A stretch of DNA of 17,394 nucleotides from Phlegmacium glaucopus (Eukaryota; Basidiomycota; Agaricomycetes; Agaricales; Cortinariaceae). Below are positions 9,579 to 17,394 of the stretch, piece by piece; position 1 is the stretch's first letter, and each line of letters starts with the position of its first letter. The notes beneath the pieces are model-generated. The model saw only the letters and a list, made by a program, of their open reading frames with translations. It was not told where the DNA came from and searched no databases. The position numbers were made by a program, and so were the translations under genes. The stretch is taken from assembly GCA_015039465.1 (NCBI GenBank), contig MU129989.1:496260-513653 (forward strand), in the 5' to 3' direction.

Positions 9579-9993
9579 GACTTCGTGTCTGGTGTAATGA
9601 TCTATTGTATCTCTGACCATTGCTTTATATAAGAGTCTAGCATCTATATCAAATAAAGTCACTGCGGTAAAGCTTGAAGTTCGGGATGATCTGAACAAAC
9701 TGTTGCTGTCATAATCAGAATCAGATGTTCGGTCAGGTAGGAATGTGTTAGTTTGAGGCTATGGAACCTGTTACCTTGGGTAATCGAGTTTTTTTTAAGG
9801 TAAACCTGGCCTTACTACTGGTAGCTTGAAATATATCACCAAAAGGATGATTATACTGATTATCTATCGATCAAACTTACCTCTATTCAATGGATTCAAA
9901 CGCGGACAAACCTATGGTAGCTCGCTTTTCCAATGGTTAACACACCGATCAACGCTACCATCTTGCTTCCCTCCACTATAACATCTGTTGAAG

Positions 9994-10062
9994 GCGTTTT
10001 ACGACTCGGTATACCGTAAGGGAGTGTAAAAAGAAGAGAGAGAAGATGCTGAAGACAATGAA
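9994..10062 (+). pseudogene. Third, diverged copy of the small AFYD exon
   Basis: The plus strand reads AFYDSVYRKGV, a TAA stop, then KEEREDAEDNE. It is bounded by a TGAAG acceptor-like word and a GTGAGT donor-like word, as in the copies at 8006-8065 and 17164-17223. Similarity extends into the upstream intron-like DNA (TTAACAC...ATCAACGCTACCATC) and downstream (GTGAGTATTTGAAGACG). A preceding ATG at 9890 opens MDSNADKPMVARFSN just before a GTTAA, but its reading phase does not join this exon, so a complete gene is not supported. Confidence 0.45.
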
Positions 10063-10886
10063 GTGAGTATTTGAAGACGCGCAGTAAGGTATTGTATGTG
10101 TATTTAACTTGACCTTTTGTGTTGAATGTTTCTGCATATATGTAGTGCACCATCGTCTTGTAGGTGTCCGTTGAAGGGGTTGGTCTAACCGTGATTCCGA
10201 GTTGTCAGTATCGAGATCGAACGTATTCCTGCGCTCGGGCTCCTCGGAACTCGGCTAATTTTATTTCAAACTCAGCGGAAGTGCCGAGTTGAACGAAGGG
10301 TCTGTCCGAGTCTGCCATCTCTCATTCAGCTTTAAAATAAAAGTCATGGCGTTACAAGGGATACGCAGCAGATAAGTTAATAGCATCGTAAGTCTTATAT
10401 CTGTTCGACACTTGATCTGACACAACTCGGATCTGCCGGGCTGAACGCAATGGCCTTGCAATGGCCCACTCAAACCACTGAATAGAGAGCGGTGCACCGA
10501 TTTCATGTACATGCTCAAACATATCGTAGACCTCGTAAATGCACCCCTCATCTCAGAGGCTTATGGCATTGTATGCTCGAAATTTTTTTATAATATTAAT
10601 ACTTTGATTTATCACGCATATGTTGATTCTCTCATTTCTGTCTTTCATCGTAGCTACCACTATTGCTGCCTTACATCGTTTCAACTATTTACTCATAGCT
10701 AATAATAATATAAGGTACAATAATAGAATGTGAGCAAGTGCTATTGCTACCTTTACTCTTTACATTGGCATACTCTTACTATTTCTTTACCTAGCTTCGT
10801 ATTTTAGGTATGTAGTGTAAATAAATACTCAGTCGTTTGCGCAGTATTCTATGAATCCAACAAACATATGTTGTAACTGGATAAAC

Positions 10887-10944
10887 TATCCAGAAACCCC
10901 CGTTCCTAAGGAAAAACCCCTAAATAAGTTATCCAGAAACCCCC
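10887..10944 (+). repeat. Short direct repeat TATCCAGAAACCCCC (two copies)
   Basis: The 15-mer TATCCAGAAACCCCC occurs at 10887-10901 and again at 10930-10944, offset by 43 bp. The first copy is preceded by GGATAAAC, giving a small palindrome GGATA/TATCC. It may be a footprint of a small element or simple slippage; no function is evident. Confidence 0.55.
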
Positions 10945-11141
10945 AAGTCGCTTATCGGCACAAAATTGGCACTCCAGGGTTGCTCGCTGTCAAAGCGGAA
11001 CTCTTCTTTAATCTGATCCCATCAGTGAGAGCCATCGAGGGTGGACTCCCGACAACGTATGGCGGACATGAGTGACAGCCCTCTTCATTGAGGAACATAT
11101 GCTACATGACATAGGTCGTGTTCTGATCTTTTTTAAAAAAG

Positions 11142-11655
11142 GTACGGATATCAGCTCACTGGGAAGGAGAAATGGAGTGATATGACGTTGGAAAAGCTAA
11201 AAACAAACGGTGGTGTCAAGTCTAAAGGCGCAAAGAAAAAACAGAAGGAGAAGGATTCAAAGTGGAAGGAGCAGAATAGCTGTTGGAGAAGAAAGAGAAC
11301 GATGAAGGCGAACACGAGGTAATGTCCTTTTTTTTGTTCATGGCTTATAGTTGGTCGAAGCCCTAAAGTCACAGGTTCAGCCACCCGCTGCTGCCCCCGA
11401 GACCCCAAAGACAGCGACACTCGACGGACCTGATCCTACCGATCCCTTGCCCACAACTCCTCTCCCAAGATATAATGCAATGTTAGCAGTTTTCCGAAAC
11501 ACGCTCTACATGGAAGGGGTCCTCTGAAAATATGGGAGTTTAAACATTTTTATTTATTTCCTAACCATAGATATGGAGGAATCTATGAAGGTGGATCACG
11601 CGAATATACTTTGGACGATTTTTACTCACTTCAACTGGATAAAATGGACAAGTAT
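11142..11655 (+). pseudogene. Truncated Kelch gene fragment (unit B copy)
   Basis: It has the same limits as the 2769-3277 fragment. It starts at an intron acceptor, where the protein reads YGYQLTGKEKW, runs through KSKGAKKKQKEKDSKWKEQN, the TLDGPDPTDPLPTTPLPRY exon and the YGGIYEGGSREYTLDD start, and stops at DKMDKY, abutting the METTL16 3' end. The upstream 90 bp (11050-11141) are shared with unit A but are not Kelch sequence. Because both units share both breakpoints, this fragment formed before the large duplication. It has no start and cannot encode a Kelch propeller. Confidence 0.85.
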
Positions 11656-13794
11656 CAAGGCCTATCGCTGATATCTTTATCTTGGAGATCATCCCCAACC
11701 TTCCGCCAAATATGACTCACAAAACTTTCAAATAAAGTCCGATCTGTACCATAAAGCCATTGAAACTCCAATTCCAAACTTGTTTCCATAGTCCTCGGTA
11801 GGCTGTCAATCACTTGCACGCTACAACTGAGCGCAGGCTGTCGAGAAGATGATGATGATGTCCGCGTACTAGTATTCTCCAGAGGAGTTGAACCATTTAA
11901 GCGACGACGACGTCGCCCACTTCGAGACCATGTATTCCCTTCAGCTTCCACGAATAAGGTTCTTGAAGCCGAAGAAGAAGACACAGCGTTACTGACAGAT
12001 CCTAGATCTTTGTTAGTTGCAGATACACCTTCGAGTAGACGAAGATTTCGATCAAGAATGTCTGCTAACACAGGGACTGAACAGTTCGGAAATGACTGAG
12101 TTAGCGTATTACGAGGTGGCATGAGTGGGTAAAGCGGATGACCTGGAACGATTGAAGGGATACACGCTATAGACTTTGAAAAGGCTCAATTATTAAATAA
12201 CTGACCTCGGAAAGGCTTACACAGAACACTCACATCAGGGAGATGCATATCGATGAATGACCATCCGACCGCCCAACGACGGGTCTGGCCTTGAACAAAC
12301 TCTGTAATGACAATCTACTTAAAATGTAAAAAAAAGTGAGAGTGGCGATAAGTTTGACAGTAACACGTACAGAGCGTTTATGCAAGTTTTCTACAATGGT
12401 GGTCACAGATGACATCTTCCCTAGCATCGAGGTATACCACCTTGTAAGAATGGGTGCATTGGTAGGGGTTGGAAAGGGTAAATATATGCGACGAGACATA
12501 CTTGCATCGAGTTTGGAAACGTTCACTTTCCTCGACCATTTGACCCACAAATCCTTCCTTCCCACCATCGCCAAATATCATCTCGATATCAGCTCCCGTG
12601 CATACCTAGAATGAATGGCTGTTACTATTGACTATCAGACCACAAAGGCAAAAAAGTTGCTTACCGCATTAGGCGCAAGGTGCTTTTCACTCGCTGACTG
12701 GGCTACCTCTTTGGAACTGGTGTAAAAAGGTGGATTGCACCAACTTGGATCCAAGCTCTGATATCCGCATGCCAGTCACAATAGCTGCTGAAACAAGGTG
12801 TTCCTGTTATCCAACATTTCCTATTGGTCGTTCCAAGGGTTAATCTGTGAACTCTTTGAGCCAGGGTTTTCCTTCCAAAAGTTGGTCTAAATCTATCCTG
12901 TTACCCAAAACTGAGCTGTCAGCACTTACGAACTTTGATTTAGGATTCCTTTTCAAGGTAAAAAAGATACTCCCTTCCCGAGTGGCTTTCTCAAGGCGGA
13001 TGCGGGAATGCATGTTATTCGTGTTCACATTTTCACTAGCACAATCGTATGATATGTCGTCAAGTTCTATTTTATCTCAATTAATGCAGAACTAAAGGGA
13101 ATAAAATCATACCGGTAGCGACAAACTCCTATTCCGGCTCCAATTTACATCCAAGGAAAGTATATATAGCAGTTGACCCCGTTCCTCTGTGTGAAAATCT
13201 GTCATCAGTTCCTTACAGAGAAAATTTCATTTGTCCGAAGGACATACATGTCAATACCTCGTACGCGCCGACGAGGATTCCCGAGCACGTAATCGTGTGC
13301 GTGAACAATATCTTGGATCCAGAGTATGTAGTTCAGCCTATGATCCGTACGGTGAGACTTGACCATCTCGCGAAAACCAAATCCAGGCTACCGATTTGGA
13401 ACCTAAATCTGACCGTTACAATCACTTTGGAGGCATACAAGCCTGGTCGGACTGACCGGAGGACACAACCTGTTTTCAGGAATGCGAAGCGTAATACCGA
13501 AATGACAGAACGTGATAGCTTCCGTCAACCGTCTGTCCTAAGTAAAGTCCACTCAACTGAGAAAAAAGTTCGTATCCAATGATGTAGCACACATACCTCT
13601 GGGCCGCTTCATTTCGAAAATCTATCGTTGTCCGATGTCGAGATGAAGTATCGAGAATCAAGCTATAAGCAGAAGTAAGAAGTGAAGATTTTATGTGTAC
13701 AAATTTATGTTCCATGCAATTCTTTCAGAGGTTGATATTCAGCTGCTAGAGCTGAGAAATCTGGTGGATTGGAATAAGGATTGCGACAATGCAT
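11655..13794 (-). pseudogene. METTL16-like RNA N6-adenosine methyltransferase, copy B (broken)
   Basis: Exons: 13794 to about 13725, 13662-13597, 13532-13443, 13337-13248, 13186-13113, 13075-12930, about 12740-12665, 12605-12502, 12440-12371, 12314-12234 and 12173-11655. Readable landmarks are MHCRNPYSNPPDFSALAAEY, IDFRNEAAQRRLTEA, NRLCPPVSPTRLNYILW, GIDIGTGSTAIY, DDISYDCA, CNPPFYTSSKEVAQSA, CTGADIEMIFGDGG, WYTSMLGKMSSV, QGQTRRWAVGWSF and a complete C-terminal exon ending DISDRP. Lesions: the Trp of the LEPEW segment is TAG at 13129-13131; the residues just before CNPPF (FEFTM in copy A) and the preceding intron end are replaced by unrelated DNA (12741-12923); the first donor is GC or lost; 9 bp are missing in frame near 12313 (NYA in copy A). 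The C-terminal exon is open, whereas copy A is stopped there. The family is certain; this copy is very probably inactive. Confidence 0.88.
12741..12923. other. Unit B-specific 183-bp block inside METTL16
   Basis: On either side (up to 12740 and from about 12924) units A and B align, but this block has no counterpart in A, which has a normal T-rich intron here (about 4376-4436). The block replaces the intron 3' end and the codons before the catalytic CNPPF. Its minus strand is open for about 40 codons (LGNRIDLDQLLEGKPWLKEF), so it may be a captured exon piece of another gene. I cannot assign it. Confidence 0.6.
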
Positions 13795-13850
13795 CAGTCA
13801 GGAAGGGAGAGATCAGTTATTATGTAAGTAATGTACATGTGTTTACGTAT
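13795..13850. promoter_or_regulatory. Divergent promoter gap METTL16/Kelch, unit B
   Basis: Only 56 bp lie between the METTL16 ATG (13794, minus) and the Kelch codons beginning TTG-GGC-AAG-AAA at 13851 (plus). KLHDC4-type proteins begin M-G-K-K, so the TTG is probably a decayed ATG. The frame is open further upstream through the METTL16 first exon to an ATG at 13695, but that stretch is METTL16 antisense rather than Kelch sequence. Confidence 0.45.
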
Positions 13851-16800
13851 TTGGGCAAGAAACAGGCAAGCTCATCAGCAGCTGCTTCAAAAGCAGCAAA
13901 AAAAGCCAAAGCAACGAAAAAAACTGAACGAAAGGAAACTAAAATCGCTCTCAAATGCAAATCAACTCTAAAAGGGTCCTCTACTACTAGCGGGAAGAAG
14001 TCTGGCAAGAAAAAGGGGAATGATTCGGATACAGATGACGATGATCTTGAAGGTATCTTGGAAAAGGTAAGGATGTATCGACTTTATTAATCTCAGAGGG
14101 ATAATAATGCGGTTGTGGTCAGTAGATGCGGAAAGAATAGGAAGAAGCTCATACGGTGACTGAAGAATTCGTGGAAGGACCTCCTAGTCGACGAGCGAAC
14201 GCTACTTTGACGGCTTGTCCCAATGGAGGTCATCTATGGTGCATTGGTGGAGAATTCTTTAGCGAGGATGGGCGAGCGGTACATTCTGAAACATTTGATT
14301 CCTACACAACTCACTAAAATATTTCTTTTTTTGAATCACAGTATTTCTACAACGATGTGTTTAGGTATACATCAGAGAAGGACGAATGGCGTAAATTCGT
14401 TTCTCCAACTTGTCTAGGCCCTAGATCCGCACATGGTGTAGCTGTTTCGCTAGCTGGAGGTGGAAAGATATTTCTTTTCGGTATGTAGTGCTTTTTCGAC
14501 GCATAATCGGCTGGAGGGTCCCTTATTTCAAAATATTAGGTGGAGAATTCTCATCTTTGCATCAAAATACCTTCCATCATTATCGTGACTTCTGGTGCTT
14601 CGATATCACTACTCACTCTTGGGGACCGTATCGATACAAAGATTAGACCTAGTGCTCGATCTGGACATCGGTTAGTGCGTTAAATCACTTCCCATCTCTC
14701 GTTCACCACGTTTATATATGAACGGTTGTAGAATGGCTTTTTGGAAACACTACCTTGTGCTATTTGGAGGATTCTCCGATCCTGGAGTGACAAGTAAGCG
14801 TCAATTGTGTGGCTTCAAATGAAGTTGTCTGACACCTAACCGTTAGCTCGCTATCTAAACGACTTGTGGTTATTCGACACGTAAGAGTACAGATGGAATC
14901 GAGTCGAATTTAGAGAAATGGATGCTAAATCATCGTGAGTTTTTACCTCGTAAGTTCCAGGTGAACATCGCCTTCTCAGTAGAGAGAACAACAGACCACG
15001 CAGTGGTTTCTCTTTTCTGTCTTGCGCCGACGGCATCATCTTACACGGTCTGTCCCTTCCCAACCCTACAAGTTTTGACTTGCGAACTTAACAACTAAGG
15101 AATTGGGTGGATATTGCAAGGAATACGCAAAAGGGAAACGTCCAGTTGGCGTAATGCTCGATCATACCTGGCTATTGAAGTAATACACATCTTCTTCCAC
15201 ATCGCACCCTTGCATCATTATGCTAACCAATGTCTCCCCAAGAATCACATTACCCGCCACTGCAGATCCAAGTCCTGCCTCGAAACCAGTTAATGCACCC
15301 CCGAAAACTACATCGAAAGTGCCTAACAAGCAACCTCAAACTCAACTAACGATCAAATGGGAACGACGTAAACGCGCATCCGACGCATACGCCCCTTCTC
15401 TTCGTAGTGGTTGTACGATGACTCTATGGGCAGGAAAGGGATGGGGATCCTTTTTAGAGGTGTTACAGATGAAGATACTAACGAAGAGACATTGGAAAGT
15501 GTTTTTTGGAATGATTTGTAAGTTGCCTTCTTTTTTTATACACGTTTTATGGGGGCTGATCAGTTCTCTTCTCTTTTTTTTTTGATAGGTACGGATATCG
15601 ACTCAGTGGGAAGGGGAAATGGAGCAGTATGACGTTGAAAAAACCAAAAGCAAAGGGTGGTGCCAAGTCTAAAGGCGCAAAGAAAAAACAAAAGGATAAA
15701 GATGTGAAGTGGAAGGAGCAGAATAGCGGTGGAGAGGAAGACGATGAAGCCGAAGACGAGGTATGTATCCTTTTTTTCCATTGTAAGTTCAAGTTGTCGA
15801 AACCCTAAAATCACAGGTTCCGCCACCCGCTGCTGCCCCCGAGACCCCTAAGACAGCGACACTCGACGGACCTGATCCTACTGATCCATTGCTCACAACT
15901 CCTCTGCCAAGATATAACGCCATGTTAGCAGTTCTTCCAAACACACTCTACATGTAAGGGAGGCCTCCTCTCCTGTCACCTGAAAATCCGGGAGTTAAAC
16001 ATTTTTTTTACTTCATAGATATGGAGGAATCTATGAACGCGGATCACGCGAATATACTTTGGATGATCTTTACGCACTTCAATTGGATAAAATGGACAAG
16101 TATCCTTGTTTGAAGGAGAGTGATGTCGTTATCCCGGATGGTGGTGTAGAAAGTAGCAGCGACGAGGACGAGGACGATGATAGCGATGATGACGATGACG
16201 GTGACGATGAGGAGGAAGAAGAGAGAGATGGAGATGATACTGACGTTGAGCATGACGAGGCTGACTAGGAGGAAGTTGTGGAGAACGCAGCCAAAATTAT
16301 GGGGGTGGATCAATCAACAACAAAAATCGAACGAGTTCAGCTTATTGACGAGGAGCCCGCCGAATTATCTCAGGTAAAAAAATCATTCTCTCCCCATCCA
16401 ACGCGCGGCTCTTCACGTTTCTATAACTATTTCTTGTCTTCAGGATGAACTTCGCTCTCGAGCAACGGCTTTCATGGGCGTATCGAAGGATCACACATGT
16501 TCACCGGCAGATATCCAAAGTACTCCGTTGCCTGGAGAAATGTTAGCCATGTTCTACGCTCGTTCACGTTAGTAGTCTCTCTCTGCCTCTTTTATATTCT
16601 TCTGACCCTAACCCGCACTTCCCAGGTGAATACTGGACTCAAAAAGCCCATGGCAACAGCGATAATCAAGGGAAGCAACTACGTAGAGATGGATTCACAC
16701 TTGCTGAAGAACGATATAGTACGTTTGTTTTTAGCTTTGGTTTTTATGTAACTTGGGCGTCCTCTGATCACTTTTATCGTGTGCCATTAGACGCATATAA

Positions 16801-16939
16801 ACCGATTTTAGCCGAGGTCGAGAAGATTTTGGAAGAGGCGGGGTTAGATGAAGAGGGGATGAGACGGGGTGCTGCAGGAGGAGGAGGTTCACCCCTGTCT
16901 GCTGGAGGAGTTGTTGGGTTTAGTCTTAACAGACGCTAA
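13851..16939 (+). pseudogene. KLHDC4/KEL3-like Kelch protein with DUF4110-type tail, copy B (broken)
   Basis: Fifteen exons: 13851-14066, 14126-14278, 14342-14480, 14541-14670, 14732-14791, 14847-14934, 15004-15047, 15107-15179, 15243-15517, 15589-15760, 15817-15953, 16019-16373, 16444-16567, 16626-16718 and 16791-16939; about 735 codons. All Kelch blades are present: LWCIGGEFFSEDG, YFYNDVFRYTSEKDEWRKF, KIFLFGGEFSS, HHYRDFWCFDITTHSW, RPSARSGHRMAF, YLVLFGGFSDPG, RYLNDLWLFDT, DDLYALQLDKMDKY. The acidic run and the DUF4110-type tail (EYWTQKAHGN, LRRDGFTLAEERY, ILEEAGLDEEGMRRGA) follow. Lesions: start codon TTG; Trp to TAG at 14138-14140; one extra G in 14621-14624; Gln to TAA at 14882-14884; acceptor AG lost before 15107 (TTGG); one G lost near 15431; TAG at 16266-16268. 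Copy A is intact at most of these places. Confidence 0.9.
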
Positions 16940-17362
16940 AACCGCCATTAGGCTACGACTTTAGTTCAAAGCTATACACGAGTTAGGTGTGTGCGTCGAT
17001 GCGTATCTGGTTGATTTGAAAGGTGTCGATGAAAAAATGGAAAAAAAATGGGTTGGCCTGATTGACCCATGCCCTCCCCGATTGGGGAAGGGAACGTCTT
17101 ATAGCCATCTCGGCCCACCAATATTTGGACTGACCTTTCCCAACGCTCTAACATATTTTGAAGGCCTTCTATGATTGGGTAAATTATCAAAGGAATGAAA
17201 GAGAAGATGCTGAATATAATACGGTGGGTATTCGAAGACGAAATGTGAATATGAAATATACCAAGCTCGATAGCTATCCTGCTAGGTGCAAAAAACGGAT
17301 AATCAAGGGGGGAGAAATAAGAAATAGGCTACGGTATAAGGTGAAATAAGGTGCCCAGCGCT
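16940..17362 (+). pseudogene. Kelch 3' flank with small exon-like remnant (unit B)
   Basis: Collinear with 7742-8280, but lacking a stretch present in unit A (roughly 7908-7945 there) and another near 8135-8210. The small exon at 17164-17223 encodes AFYDWVNYQRNEREDAEYNT, identical in protein to the unit A copy, with silent differences in the DNA. An ORF continuing to 17349 adds a Lys/Arg-rich tail, but it runs through a donor-like GTGGGT. The gene is not recognised. Confidence 0.4.
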
Positions 17363-17394
17363 CGTTATGGAGGTTTTCGACCAAGGCCAGTATG

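Larger units (their letters stand above)
9579..11049. other. Spacer between membrane gene and unit B, no intact gene
   Basis: Short ORFs occur on both strands, but none shows a domain or homology I recognise. The content I can name is the third small-exon copy (9994-10062), a cluster of CTCGG/CCGAG words (about 10190-10450), AT-rich DNA from 10580 to 10850, and a short direct repeat at 10887-10944. Confidence 0.5.
11050..17362. repeat. Segmental duplication unit B
   Basis: This is the counterpart of 2674-8280, with the same gene order and strands. It is longer because it keeps the full Kelch blade exons and the METTL16 first intron. Homology to unit A ends near 17362 (AATAAGGTGCCCAGCGC versus AATAAGGTGTCCAGCGC in A); what follows to the window end is not shared. 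Confidence 0.9.

Noticed and set aside
12336..12614. Forward 92-codon ORF (and its unit A partner at 4031-4246)
   Set aside because: It is antisense to METTL16 exons whose minus-strand protein is clearly conserved.
1..17394. CRISPR array, rRNA or bacterial operon
   Set aside because: No regularly spaced repeats, no rRNA signature, and intron-split eukaryotic genes throughout.

Overview
The window looks like nuclear DNA of a filamentous basidiomycete, probably an Agaricomycete. Coding blocks are cut by many short GT-AG introns (about 50-80 bp), several with CTAAC-type branch points. The recognisable proteins are eukaryotic housekeeping families plus a multipass membrane protein that I associate with mushroom genomes. 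There is no bacterial, plasmid or viral gene organisation.

The dominant structure is a segmental duplication. Unit A (about 2674-8280) and unit B (about 11050-17362) have the same order: (1) a truncated internal piece of a Kelch gene (+), (2) a METTL16/DUF890-type RNA m6A methyltransferase gene (-), (3) a very short divergent promoter gap, (4) a KLHDC4/KEL3-like Kelch gene ending in a DUF4110-type tail (+), and (5) a small exon-like remnant. In sampled stretches the copies differ at roughly one base in ten. All four long genes are broken, and the lesions are private to each copy: where A has a stop, deletion or dead splice site, B usually keeps the ancestral codon, and the reverse. The unit was therefore largely intact when duplicated and both copies decayed afterwards. 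Functional versions probably exist elsewhere in the genome or in the other nucleus.

Left of unit A (1-2670) is a relic zone. It holds a gag-like minus-strand ORF next to an LTR-like segment (low confidence), a fragment of the membrane-protein family, and directly next to that a J-domain fragment resembling the end of DNAJC3/p58IPK. Between the units (8333-9578) lies a nearly complete minus-strand multipass membrane protein gene spoiled only by two apparent single-base homopolymer indels. From 9579 to 11049 no intact gene is visible; there is a third copy of the small exon, a cluster of CTCGG/CCGAG words and a short direct repeat.

The Kelch protein (ribosome or trafficking-linked in yeast, by homology only) and METTL16 (U6 snRNA and other m6A sites) have no established joint pathway that I know of; their link here is the shared divergent promoter and joint duplication. 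No tRNA, rRNA or CRISPR array was found. All gene models were read by eye, so exon edges are approximate.
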